Part shown: positions 51,765 through 60,760 of the stretch, one piece after another
Layout: the number at the start of each line of letters is the position of its first letter
Position numbering within the stretch: the first letter of the stretch is position 1
From: Agathobacter sp.
Lineage (GTDB): Bacteria; Bacillota; Clostridia; Lachnospirales; Lachnospiraceae
DNA: 64,000 bases
Reading direction: 5' to 3'
NCBI GenBank assembly: GCA_017481285.1
Contig: JAFUPI010000028.1
Span: 1 to 64,000, forward strand
The notes under the pieces: generated by a model
Databases searched by the model: none
The model's input: only the letters and a program-made list of their open reading frames with translations
What the model was told of the DNA's origin: nothing
Made by a program: the position numbers and the translations under genes

Positions 51765-53213
51765 ATGAGAGTTTTAGAAAATTTACAACCAGCAAGAGTA
51801 TTTTACTTTTTTGAGGAAATTGCAAAGATTCCACATGGATCAGGCAATACAAAGCAGATTAGTGATTACTTGGTTGGTTTTGCAAAAGAACATAATTTAG
51901 AATATTATCAGGATGAAATCAATAATGTCATCATGATAAAAGAAGCCACAGAAGGCTATGAAGCGGCAGAACCAGTGATTATTCAGGGGCATATGGATAT
52001 GGTTTGTGAAAAAGAAAGTGATTGCACCATCGATTTTGAAAAAGATGGTTTAGACCTTTACGTAGAAGACGGCTTTGTAAAAGCTAGAGGCACGACACTG
52101 GGCGGTGATGATGGTATCGCAGTGGCTTATGGCTTAGCATTATTAGAAGCAACAGATATCGCACATCCACGTTTAGAGCTTGTAATTACAGTGGATGAAG
52201 AAACTGGCATGGACGGTGCGTATGGCATTGATTTATCTATGCTTAAGGGCAAGAAAATGCTCAATATCGACAGTGATGAGGAAGGCATTTTCCTTACCAG
52301 TTGTGCAGGTGGAACCAGTGTAGAAGCGACTATTCCTGTGAAACGTATCACAGAAGAAGGTGTTGTGTTAAATGTAAAAGTAGATGGTCTTTTCGGTGGA
52401 CATTCTGGTGCAGAAATTCACAAAGAACACGGTAACGCATCTATCCTTATGGGCAGAGTATTAAATAATATCACAAAAGAAGTGCCATTTGGTATCATTT
52501 CTCTTGCAGGAGGTCTCAAAAACAATGCAATTCCAAGAGAATGCAATGCATCTCTTTTGGTTCCAGAAGAATGTGTAGCGGTAGTAGAAAAAATTGTTGC
52601 TGAGCAGTCAGAGATTTTCAAGAAAGAATTCTTTGCATCGGATGCAAATGTACAGGTGACATCCGTTCGTGGTGAAGTTACTTTTGCAGAAATTTTAGAC
52701 TTTATGTCTTTGAATAAAATATTATGTTACCTTCGCATGGTTCCAAATGGTGTACAGCATATGAGTCAGGCGATTCCAGGACTTGTAGAAACTTCTCTTA
52801 ACCTTGGAATTATGGAATTAAAAGAAGACGTATTTGTAACAGATACTTCGATTCGTAGCTCTGTTGGTTCACGTAAAGAAGATTTAAGAGATAAACTTGT
52901 AAACATTATTGAAATCTGTGGCGGTGAAGCAGATGTTGTAGGCGACTATCCAGCTTGGGAATACAAAGCAGACTCTAAACTTCGTGAAGAAATCGCTGCT
53001 GCATACAAAGCTGTTTACGGTAAAGAACCAGAATTTACAGCGATTCATGCTGGTTTAGAATGTGGTATTTTATCTGAGAAAATTGAGGGCTTAGATTGCG
53101 TATCCTTTGGACCTCAGAATTTCGATATTCATACACCACAGGAAAGACTGAATATTGAATCAACCGAACGTGTTTGGAATTTCTTAGTAGAATATTTGAA
53201 ACAGGCAAAATAA
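51765..53213 (+). CDS. pepD: Aminoacyl-histidine dipeptidase (M20 family)
   Basis: A 482-residue zinc dipeptidase. The metal-binding HMDMV (about 82-86) and the GGDDGIAVAYGLA segment, then VDEETGMDGA (catalytic Glu) and IHAGLECG are in the family order. PepD (carnosinase-like) cleaves Xaa-His and other dipeptides in the cytoplasm. An aaggagg site precedes the start. No peptide transporter genes are nearby. Confidence 0.93.
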   Translation: MRVLENLQPARVFYFFEEIAKIPHGSGNTKQISDYLVGFAKEHNLEYYQDEINNVIMIKEATEGYEAAEPVIIQGHMDMVCEKESDCTIDFEKDGLDLYVEDGFVKARGTTLGGDDGIAVAYGLALLEATDIAHPRLELVITVDEETGMDGAYGIDLSMLKGKKMLNIDSDEEGIFLTSCAGGTSVEATIPVKRITEEGVVLNVKVDGLFGGHSGAEIHKEHGNASILMGRVLNNITKEVPFGIISLAGGLKNNAIPRECNASLLVPEECVAVVEKIVAEQSEIFKKEFFASDANVQVTSVRGEVTFAEILDFMSLNKILCYLRMVPNGVQHMSQAIPGLVETSLNLGIMELKEDVFVTDTSIRSSVGSRKEDLRDKLVNIIEICGGEADVVGDYPAWEYKADSKLREEIAAAYKAVYGKEPEFTAIHAGLECGILSEKIEGLDCVSFGPQNFDIHTPQERLNIESTERVWNFLVEYLKQAK

Positions 53214-53250
53214 ATTTAAATTCTATGTAGTGAATCAGTCATAAATCCGG

Positions 53251-53277
53251 TGTATTAAGATGAAAGGCCTTAATACA
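53251..53277 (+). promoter_or_regulatory. Hairpin upstream of the ECF sigma gene
   Basis: A perfect 9-bp stem (tgtattaag 53251-53259 with cttaataca 53269-53277) lies just before the gaaaggag ribosome site at 53281-53288. It may be an operator or a leader structure. No T-run follows. Confidence 0.45.
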
Positions 53278-53297
53278 TAAGAAAGGAGCATGATGAT

Positions 53298-53858
53298 ATG
53301 GATGATAAGAAAATAATAGGACTTTATTTAGACCGGTCAGAACAAGCCATATCTGAAACTGCAAAAAAGTACGGTAGATACTGTCACTACATAGCATTTC
53401 ATATTCTTCATAACCAGGAAGATTCCGAAGAATGTGTCAACGATACTTATTTTCGAGCCTGGAATGCGATACCACCGAGTCAACCGAAACGACTACAGAC
53501 GTTTCTTGGTAAGATTACGCGCAATTTATCACTGAATAAATGGGAAAAACAAACTGCCCAAAAGAGAGGCTCTGGTCAAATGGAGCATGCACTCGAGGAA
53601 TTGGCAGAGTGTATTCCGTCCGAAAATAACGTAGATAAGGTTATCGAAGATAAATTGATTGTACAAATCATAAATGATTTTCTGGATCATTTATCAACCG
53701 AAAAACGTAAGATTTTTGTTCGGAGATATTTTTATTTCAGTTCTATTAAAGAAATTGCAAAAGATTATGGATTATCCGAAAGTAATGTGACAGTAACACT
53801 TTTCCGTACCAGACAAATGTTAAAAGAGGTATTGGAGAAAGAAGGTGTTATATTATGA
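53298..53858 (+). CDS. ECF-type RNA polymerase sigma factor
   Basis: A 186-residue sigma-70 family protein. Region 2 is YCHYIAFHILHNQEDSEECVNDTYFRAWNAIPP (about 27-60) and region 4 is DHLSTEKRKIFVRRYF followed by SIKEIAKDYGLSESNVTVTL (helix-turn-helix, about 148-170). It has no region 1 or 3, so it is ECF-type. The next gene, overlapping by ATGA, encodes a one-helix membrane protein as is usual for an ECF partner. The signal and regulon are unknown. Confidence 0.9.
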   Translation: MDDKKIIGLYLDRSEQAISETAKKYGRYCHYIAFHILHNQEDSEECVNDTYFRAWNAIPPSQPKRLQTFLGKITRNLSLNKWEKQTAQKRGSGQMEHALEELAECIPSENNVDKVIEDKLIVQIINDFLDHLSTEKRKIFVRRYFYFSSIKEIAKDYGLSESNVTVTLFRTRQMLKEVLEKEGVIL

Positions 53859-54769
53859 AAAACAAGCATTTATTGAATCTTATTGGAGAAATTGATGATA
53901 GACACATTGAGGAAGCTGCACCTGTAGCAAAGAAAAAGCATAGTTCTCTATGGGTGAAGGGAATTGTGGCTGCATGTATTTGTATCTTGGTAGGTCATAC
54001 ATATAGTTACTTGAATCCTACGAGCCTTGATTCGATTTTGAATAATAATTTTACTAGAGTAGATATGGGATATGCTACAACACATGTAACAACATCTACC
54101 ATGCAAGAGGATTATAAGGCTGAGTATGGACGAGTAAGTGCTGCAGGATATAGGCTGAAGTCTCTTGTAGGTGAAGAATATACCCATAACGATTCTGTGA
54201 AATGGTATCGTGTAAAAGGATATGAAAACATTAAATATCTGATACAAGAAGATGCATACGGAGATTTTTCTCTTTGGTGTTTTGAGTCTTTTGTTGTATC
54301 GGAAGGGGAAACCTATACCTATGGAGACATTCTTCGTATCATTTACAATGTGGATAGTGCAGAAGACATCGTAAGTATTACAACCAGCCCATTCAAGGCG
54401 AATAATTCAGATGAAGGAAAAGCAATGCAGGCTGAGGTTGGAACACATACCTATACAGACAGAGAAGATATTTTAGCTTTTTATAATATTGTAAAAAAGG
54501 TAATTTGTTATGGAGCGGATGCTGAAAATCCTGCTGATAATACACGATTTACCTATAGCTTTTCCGTTCAAGATGGTCATAAACTGGTTGCTAAGGATGG
54601 CATTTATGGAACACGTTGTATATCGATTGAGTTTACAGATGGAACTGTTCTTGATAGTTGGAAATATTCTGCGTTAAGTGGAAGCTTCTTTGAATATGGA
54701 AGTATTTTTACAGAACCATTGGATGAAGAAGATGTATATATATTAAATGATATTTTTGGTATTAAATAG
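53855..54769 (+). CDS. Membrane-anchored putative anti-sigma partner
   Basis: A 304-residue protein: cytoplasmic N-terminus of about 31 residues (NLIGEIDDRHIEEAA, also the opening of many ECF-linked Firmicute proteins), one membrane helix (about 32-49) and a 250-residue outer domain that I do not recognise. The place, overlap and topology fit a regulator of the sigma factor upstream, but no zinc-binding anti-sigma motif is present. The outer part could sense a ligand. Confidence 0.65.
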   Translation: MKNKHLLNLIGEIDDRHIEEAAPVAKKKHSSLWVKGIVAACICILVGHTYSYLNPTSLDSILNNNFTRVDMGYATTHVTTSTMQEDYKAEYGRVSAAGYRLKSLVGEEYTHNDSVKWYRVKGYENIKYLIQEDAYGDFSLWCFESFVVSEGETYTYGDILRIIYNVDSAEDIVSITTSPFKANNSDEGKAMQAEVGTHTYTDREDILAFYNIVKKVICYGADAENPADNTRFTYSFSVQDGHKLVAKDGIYGTRCISIEFTDGTVLDSWKYSALSGSFFEYGSIFTEPLDEEDVYILNDIFGIK

Positions 54770-54778
54770 AGGAATAAT

Positions 54779-55504
54779 ATGCTACGAATTGACAAGTACC
54801 TTGCAGATTGCGGTTTGGGTACACGAAGCGAAGTGAAAAAGTATATAAAGAGTAAGCAAATCACGGTAAATGGAGAAGTAGTAGCCAAACCAGAACTGAA
54901 AATTGACGAAAATGCCGACGAAGTTTGTTTTAAAGGTCACCCGATTACATACGAAAAATATGTATATTACTTACTACATAAACCAGCTGGTTGTGTGACT
55001 GCAAAACAGGATAACGTCCATAAGACGGTTATGGAATACTTTTCAGAAGATGTCCTCGCGAAAGATATTGCACCAGTTGGCAGATTAGATTTGGATACGG
55101 AAGGTTTGCTACTATTTACGAATGATGGTCCTTTGACACATCATTTGCTTAGCCCAACACATCATATTCCAAAGACGTATTATGCTGTTTTGGATAAGGA
55201 AGTGCCTACATCGGCCGTTGAACAGTTCAAAGAAGGTGTGGATATTGGAGACGATAAGCCAACACTTCCAGCGGAATTGGTTATCTTACCAATAGAAACA
55301 GACGAAGACGGAAATGTTTTTTACTCCGCAGAACTTACCATTCACGAAGGACGTTTTCATCAGGTAAAGCGTATGTTTGAAGCGGTCGGTTGTACAGTAA
55401 CATATTTAAAACGCCTTTCCATGGGTGCATTAACCCTTGGAGATTTACCAAAAGGTGAGTATCGAAAGCTTACCGAAGAGGAAGTGGCAACACTTCAAAA
55501 ATAG
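54779..55504 (+). CDS. 16S rRNA/23S rRNA pseudouridine synthase, RsuA/RluB/E/F family
   Basis: A 241-residue enzyme with an N-terminal S4 domain (MLRIDKYLADCGLGTRSEVKKYI) and the family catalytic motif GRLDLDTEGLLLFTNDG with its Asp, then GRFHQVKRMFEAVG. The RsuA family modifies rRNA; which base is not decidable here. A second, RluA-type synthase lies at 57.5 kb. Nine bp after the sigma partner. Confidence 0.92.
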   Translation: MLRIDKYLADCGLGTRSEVKKYIKSKQITVNGEVVAKPELKIDENADEVCFKGHPITYEKYVYYLLHKPAGCVTAKQDNVHKTVMEYFSEDVLAKDIAPVGRLDLDTEGLLLFTNDGPLTHHLLSPTHHIPKTYYAVLDKEVPTSAVEQFKEGVDIGDDKPTLPAELVILPIETDEDGNVFYSAELTIHEGRFHQVKRMFEAVGCTVTYLKRLSMGALTLGDLPKGEYRKLTEEEVATLQK

Positions 55505-55519
55505 TATTTAGGAGATTTT

Positions 55520-57478
55520 ATGCGTTACGAAGGTTATTTACCAATTTCAAAAGAAGATATGATAGAGCGTGGGATAGAGCAGTTTGACTTCGTCTATGTG
55601 ATAGGGGATGCCTATGTGGATCATCCTTCTTTTGGTCCTGCCATTATTTCTCGTATCTTGGAGTCTAGAGGATTTTCTGTGGGAATTATTTCCCAGCCGG
55701 ATTGGAAGGATGATGCGTCTATTTCCATTATGGGTGAACCACGGCTTGGATTCCTGGTATCTGGTGGAAATATGGATTCTATGGTAAATCATTATTCTGT
55801 TTCTAAGAAACGTAGAGAGATGGATTCCTTTACTCCAGGTGGCGTAATGGGAAAAAGACCAGACTATGCCACTGTGGTATATTGTAACTTGATTCGTCGT
55901 ACCTATAAGAAAACTCCGATTATTATCGGTGGCATTGAAGCCAGCCTTAGAAGACTCGCTCATTATGACTATTGGTCCAATAAATTAAAACGTTCCATTT
56001 TGCTGGATTCAGGTGCTGATTTGATTTCTTATGGTATGGGTGAACGAAGTATCGTAGAAATCGCAGAGGCATTGGAATCGGGAATCGATGTAAAGGATAT
56101 AACATTTATCGATGGAACGGTTTATAAAACAAAAGACAAAGACAGTATTTATGATGCGATTTGGCTTCCGCAGTGGGATGAAATTAAGGAAAATAAACGT
56201 ACCTTTGCAGAAAGCTTTTATACCCAGTATTGTAATACAGACCCATTCTCTGGAAAGCGTCTGGTAGAAGGATATGGTACGAATTTTGTAGTACAGAATC
56301 CTCCACAAAAACCATTGTCACAGGAAGAAATGGATGCGGTTTATGCATTACCATATATGAGAAATTATCATCCAAGCTATGAAGAAGAGGGTGGTGTTCC
56401 TGCAATTCGAGAGATTAAATTCTCGCTTGTGAGCAATCGTGGTTGTTTCGGTGGATGTAGCTTTTGTGCACTTACATTTCATCAGGGACGTATCATTCAG
56501 ACAAGAAGTCATGAATCTATTATTGAAGAAGCCAAGATTATTACTCAGGATCCTGAGTTTAAAGGATATATCCATGATGTTGGTGGGCCAACAGCAAACT
56601 TCCGTGCACCGGCATGTCAGAAACAGCTGACCAAGGGAGCTTGTCCAAACAAGCAATGTTTATTCCCAACACCATGTAAGAATCTTGAAGTAGACCATAA
56701 GGATTATATTGAACTCCTTCGAAAATTACGTGAACTACCTAAGGTTAAAAAGGTATTTATTCGTTCTGGTATTCGTTTTGATTATCTGATGGCGGATAAA
56801 GATAAGACATTTTTACGTGAGCTTTGTGAACATCATGTCAGTGGACAGCTTAAGGTTGCACCAGAACACATTTCCAACGCAGTATTGAAACGTCTTGGAA
56901 AGCCAGCAGTAGAGGTTTACAACAAGTTTGTGCAGGCTTACAAAGACATGAATAAGAAGATTGGGAAAGAACAGTATTTAGTTCCATATCTGATGTCTTC
57001 GCATCCAGGTTCTACTTTGAAGGAAGCCATTGAATTGGCAGAATACCTGCGTGATTTAGGCTATATGCCAGAGCAGGTGCAGGATTTCTATCCAACACCA
57101 TCTACGATTTCGACCTGTATGTACTACACAGGCTTAGATCCAAGAACCATGGAAGAGGTATATGTATCAACAAATCCACACGAAAAGGCTATGCAACGTG
57201 CATTGATTCAGTATCGTAACCCAAAGAACTACGATTTGGTTTATGAAGCATTGACAAAGGCTGGCAGACAGGATTTAATCGGATTTGACAAGAACTGCCT
57301 GATTAAACCTAGAAAGTTTGGTGGAGAAAAGGCACAGAGCTGGAGTAAGACTGGAAGCGGAAAGTCTGGCACTGGAAAACTAAGTGGGACGAAAGCTGCT
57401 TCTGGAAAAGGTAACTCCACTGATAAAAAAGGAAAGAAAAAGACGATTCGAAACGTCCATAATAAGAAAAAGAAATAA
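55520..57478 (+). CDS. YgiQ family radical SAM protein
   Basis: A 652-residue radical SAM enzyme of the YgiQ group: opening [20 protein letters not shown]-terminal UPF0313 domain, radical-SAM cysteines C309/C313/C316 (CFGGCSFC), and [17 protein letters not shown] in the C-terminal part. The last 45 residues are a Gly/Ser/Lys-rich disordered tail. The reaction is not known. It lies 15 bp after the RsuA-type gene and 3 bp before the RluA-type gene. Confidence 0.9.
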   Translation: MRYEGYLPISKEDMIERGIEQFDFVYVIGDAYVDHPSFGPAIISRILESRGFSVGIISQPDWKDDASISIMGEPRLGFLVSGGNMDSMVNHYSVSKKRREMDSFTPGGVMGKRPDYATVVYCNLIRRTYKKTPIIIGGIEASLRRLAHYDYWSNKLKRSILLDSGADLISYGMGERSIVEIAEALESGIDVKDITFIDGTVYKTKDKDSIYDAIWLPQWDEIKENKRTFAESFYTQYCNTDPFSGKRLVEGYGTNFVVQNPPQKPLSQEEMDAVYALPYMRNYHPSYEEEGGVPAIREIKFSLVSNRGCFGGCSFCALTFHQGRIIQTRSHESIIEEAKIITQDPEFKGYIHDVGGPTANFRAPACQKQLTKGACPNKQCLFPTPCKNLEVDHKDYIELLRKLRELPKVKKVFIRSGIRFDYLMADKDKTFLRELCEHHVSGQLKVAPEHISNAVLKRLGKPAVEVYNKFVQAYKDMNKKIGKEQYLVPYLMSSHPGSTLKEAIELAEYLRDLGYMPEQVQDFYPTPSTISTCMYYTGLDPRTMEEVYVSTNPHEKAMQRALIQYRNPKNYDLVYEALTKAGRQDLIGFDKNCLIKPRKFGGEKAQSWSKTGSGKSGTGKLSGTKAASGKGNSTDKKGKKKTIRNVHNKKKK

Positions 57479-57481
57479 ATT

Positions 57482-58435
57482 ATGAAAGAATTTATCATTC
57501 AAAAAAACGAGGAAAATCAAAGATTTGACAAGTATTTAAAGAAACTGCTGCCAAATGCGTCCACCAGCTTTCTTTACAAGATGATGCGAAAAAAAAATAT
57601 CGTCATCAATAAAAAGAAAGTAGAAGGTAATGAAAAGCTAGTGGCAGGCGATGTAATTAGCATCTTTTTAAGCGACGAAACCTTTGATAAATTCCACGTG
57701 AACTTAGAAGATTTAAAAAAAGAATATGATAGCTTAAAGTCACTTAATCTTAAAGGACTTAAAGTAGTTTATGAAGATGCTGAAATGATTGTGGCAGACA
57801 AGCCTTACAATATGCTTTCACAAAAGGCGATCGAGAAGGATTTATCTGCAAATGAGTATCTTTTAGGCTATATGATAAATAAAGGGGAATTATCCTTTGA
57901 AGAATTCCAGACCTTTAAACCATCTGTAGTAAATCGTTTGGATAGAAACACCACAGGATTACTTTTGTTTGGAAAGACCTTGCATGCTTTGCAAGAGCTT
58001 GGCGAAGGAATCAGAGAGCGTTCCATTGAAAAATATTATCGTGCCGTCGTGGCTGGTGAATTAAAGGACGAACTTGAATTAAAAGGATATCTGCTCAAAG
58101 ATGAAAAGACAAACAAGGTTTCTTACCATAAAGAGCAGGTGGAAGGTTCCGATTACATTGAAACAGGCGTAAAACCAGTCCATTATAACAATGGCTTAAC
58201 CTTAGTTGAGATTCATCTTATTACAGGGAAAACCCATCAGATACGATTGCATTTGTCTACCATTGGACATCCAATCTTAGGAGATATGAAATACGGAGAT
58301 GAAAAAATCAACAAGAAGTACTATGATAGTCATAAGGTTAACCACCAGTTGCTTCATGCATATCGTTTGGAATTTCCGGATGGAAAAGTAGTTGTAGCGG
58401 AACCCGCAGCTGTATTTGATAAATTGATGAAATAA
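57482..58435 (+). CDS. RluA family pseudouridine synthase
   Basis: A 317-residue enzyme: S4 RNA-binding domain (about 12-70) and the catalytic NRLDRNTTGLLLFGKT segment, then HQIRLHLSTIGHPILGDMKYG. It modifies uridines in 23S rRNA and/or tRNA; the exact site is not predicted. The upstream stop is 3 bp away and there is no clear Shine-Dalgarno site, so it may depend on coupling to YgiQ. Confidence 0.92.
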   Translation: MKEFIIQKNEENQRFDKYLKKLLPNASTSFLYKMMRKKNIVINKKKVEGNEKLVAGDVISIFLSDETFDKFHVNLEDLKKEYDSLKSLNLKGLKVVYEDAEMIVADKPYNMLSQKAIEKDLSANEYLLGYMINKGELSFEEFQTFKPSVVNRLDRNTTGLLLFGKTLHALQELGEGIRERSIEKYYRAVVAGELKDELELKGYLLKDEKTNKVSYHKEQVEGSDYIETGVKPVHYNNGLTLVEIHLITGKTHQIRLHLSTIGHPILGDMKYGDEKINKKYYDSHKVNHQLLHAYRLEFPDGKVVVAEPAAVFDKLMK

Positions 58436-58455
58436 GAGTGTAACGGAGAAATAAA

Positions 58456-58989
58456 ATGCCAACCTGGAATTCAAGAGGGTTACGTGGTTCTACACTAGAA
58501 GACCTTGTAAACCGTACAAATGAAAAATATTTACAAAACAATCTGGCGTTGATTCAGAAGGTTCCTACACCGATTACGCCGATTAATATCGATAAAGCCA
58601 CCAGACACATTACATTGGCGTATTTCGACCAGAAAAGTACCGTAGACTACATCGGTGTAGTACAGGGGGTTCCTGTGTGTTTTGATGCAAAGGAATGCCA
58701 TACAGATACCTTTCCACTGGCGAATATTCACGAGCATCAGGTTGAGTTTATGAGAAACTTCGAAAAACAGGATGGTGTGGCATTTATCTTGATTTCATTT
58801 ACGCATCGAAATGAATTCTACTATATGCGATTTGAAGAATTGCTTAAGTTTTGGAATCGTAAACTAGAAGGTGGAAGAAAGAGTTTTCGATATGATGAGC
58901 TGGATGAACGATTTTTCTTAAAAGAAACACCAGGTGTGTTTATTCCATATTTGGAAAGCTTACAAAAAGACTTAGAATTACGCGAATAA
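58456..58989 (+). CDS. recU: Holliday junction resolvase RecU
   Basis: A 177-residue resolvase: the RGLRGSTLEDLVNRTNEKY opening, YIGVVQGVPVCFDAKEC with the catalytic Asp and Glu/Lys (the D-E-x-K type nuclease core) and the EHQVEFMRNF helix. RecU resolves four-way junctions in Firmicutes that lack RuvC, matching the RuvAB genes at 26.8-28.4 kb. A terminator follows. Confidence 0.92.
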   Translation: MPTWNSRGLRGSTLEDLVNRTNEKYLQNNLALIQKVPTPITPINIDKATRHITLAYFDQKSTVDYIGVVQGVPVCFDAKECHTDTFPLANIHEHQVEFMRNFEKQDGVAFILISFTHRNEFYYMRFEELLKFWNRKLEGGRKSFRYDELDERFFLKETPGVFIPYLESLQKDLELRE

Positions 58990-59030
58990 CAGCTATTCCT
59001 CAACGAATAATACATATAACAAAAAGGCAT

Positions 59031-59066
59031 GGGTACTCACGTTGACATGAGTACCCTATTATTTTA
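59031..59066 (+). terminator. Terminator after recU, interleaved with the his promoter
   Basis: A perfect 9-bp stem (gggtactca 59031-59039 with tgagtaccc 59048-59056) and a T-rich end. Its loop contains the -35 box of the promoter at 59042-59070. Confidence 0.85.
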
Positions 59067-59070
59067 TAAT
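59042..59070 (+). promoter_or_regulatory. Consensus promoter of the histidine operon
   Basis: A perfect TTGACA (59042-59047), a 17-bp spacer and a perfect TATAAT (59065-59070). The -35 lies in the loop and the spacer in the right arm and T-run of the recU terminator. A second TATAAT (59081-59086) lies 10 bp further. No T-box or leader peptide was recognised. Confidence 0.8.
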
Positions 59071-59116
59071 AATTTGTAATTATAATAGTGAGCCACTATA
59101 CCAAAGTGAGGGTTAT

Positions 59117-60760
59117 ATGAAGAACAAGTTATTACATACACCAGACGGTGTTCGCGACCTCTATAATGAAGAATATAAGAAAAAATTGGATATACAAAAT
59201 AAGCTCCATCAGGTATTCGCAGAATATGGTTGTTTGGACATTCAGACACCTACCTTTGAATACTTTGATGTGTTTAGCAACCAGATTGGAACCACACCTT
59301 CCAAGGATTTGTTCAAGTTTTTTGATACAGAAGGAAACACCGTGGTTTTAAGACCTGACTTTACACCATCCATCGCACGATGTGTGGCGAAGTATTTTGA
59401 GCCAGAAGAAGAGCCTGTAAAGCTTTGTTATATGGGCAATACTTTTACAAATGCGTCTAGTTATCAGGGAAGACTTAAGGAAACTACACAGTGTGGTGTG
59501 GAATTCATCGGTGATGGGTCAGCTTCCGCAGATGCACAGATGCTTGCGATGGTAGTAGATTCCATCAAAGCGATTGGAATTGAAGATTTTCAGATTTCGG
59601 TTGGTCATGCAGGATTTTTTGATGCATTACTCGATGCAGCGAATATGCGTAGAAAACAGGCGAAGAACCTCAGAAGTCTTTTAGATAATAAGAATTTTCT
59701 TGGAGTTGAGGATTTTGTAGAAGGATTAGAAATTGATGACGCTTTAAAGAATTTGTTTTTGCTTTTAGCAGACTTTGATATCACAGACGAAGATTTAGCA
59801 AATGCGAAAGCATGGTCAAGAGAATATCCAAAGGTTGCGAAAGCCATTGCTTCTTTAGAAGAACTAAATGCGAATTTGAAAGAAAAAGGCATTGAGAAAT
59901 ATGTATCTTTCGAGCTTGGTATGATTAGTAATTATGAATACTATACGGGTATCATTTTCGCAGGTTATACTTATGGCTTGGGTGAGCCTATTGTTAAAGG
60001 TGGTCGTTACGACACCTTGCTTAGCAACTTTGATAAGGATGCACCGGCAATTGGCTTTGCCTTTGTGGTAGACCAGTTATTATCTGCTTTGAACAAAATT
60101 GCTTCCAAAACCAAAGAAAGTGAAGATCATTACTTAACCTTTGCACTTGGTAAAGGTCGTTTGGCAAAGAAGACTTTACAGTTGTTTGAAAAGATTGGCA
60201 TTACCTGCGAAGAAATTTTCGATCCAAACACAAGAAGACTTATTTTTGTAAATGAAGAATTAAAGCTTCGTTTCTTCTTGTCCAAAGGACCTGATGTACC
60301 TACATATGTAGAACATGGTGCGGCGGATATTGGCATCGTTGGTAAAGATACCATTTTAGAAGAAGGTAGAAATATATACGAAGTTTTAGATTTAGGCTTT
60401 GGAAATTGTAGAATGTGTATTTGTGGACCAGAATCAGCAAAAGAGCTATTAAAGCATCAGGAGCAGATTCGAGTAGCAACCAAATATCCACAGATTGCAA
60501 AGGATTATTTCTATAACGAAAAACATCAGACCGTTGAGATTATCAAATTAAATGGTTCTATCGAACTTGCACCTATCGTGGGGCTTTCCGACGTGATTTG
60601 CGATATCGTAGAAACGGGGACAACACTGCGAGAAAATGGGTTGGATGTTTTAGAAGAAGTTTGTCCATTATCTGCTCGAATGGTGGTTAATGAAGTAAGT
60701 ATGAAGATGGAAAATGAGCGAATTACAAAGCTGATTCGTGATTTGAAAGAGGTATTATAA
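59117..60760 (+). CDS. hisZG: Fused ATP phosphoribosyltransferase: HisZ regulatory part plus HisG catalytic part
   Basis: One frame of 547 residues. Residues 1-330 are HisZ (HisS paralogue: TPDGVRDLYNEEY opening, the RPDFTPSIARCV motif 2 region and GGRYDTLLSNF motif 3), the regulatory subunit of the short HisG enzyme. Residues 338-547 are short-form HisG, ALGKGRLAKKTL to the PRPP loop DIVETGTTLRENGL (about 496-509). In other bacteria HisG(S) and HisZ are separate and form a hetero-octamer. It makes phosphoribosyl-ATP, the first and feedback-inhibited step. The next gene starts directly after the stop. The fusion is seen directly. Confidence 0.92.
   Translation: MKNKLLHTPDGVRDLYNEEYKKKLDIQNKLHQVFAEYGCLDIQTPTFEYFDVFSNQIGTTPSKDLFKFFDTEGNTVVLRPDFTPSIARCVAKYFEPEEEPVKLCYMGNTFTNASSYQGRLKETTQCGVEFIGDGSASADAQMLAMVVDSIKAIGIEDFQISVGHAGFFDALLDAANMRRKQAKNLRSLLDNKNFLGVEDFVEGLEIDDALKNLFLLLADFDITDEDLANAKAWSREYPKVAKAIASLEELNANLKEKGIEKYVSFELGMISNYEYYTGIIFAGYTYGLGEPIVKGGRYDTLLSNFDKDAPAIGFAFVVDQLLSALNKIASKTKESEDHYLTFALGKGRLAKKTLQLFEKIGITCEEIFDPNTRRLIFVNEELKLRFFLSKGPDVPTYVEHGAADIGIVGKDTILEEGRNIYEVLDLGFGNCRMCICGPESAKELLKHQEQIRVATKYPQIAKDYFYNEKHQTVEIIKLNGSIELAPIVGLSDVICDIVETGTTLRENGLDVLEEVCPLSARMVVNEVSMKMENERITKLIRDLKEVL

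Noticed and set aside
59057..59116. T-box or histidine leader peptide before the histidine operon
   Set aside because: The gap from the promoter to the start is about 40 nt; no T-box sequence, histidine codon run or antiterminator was found.
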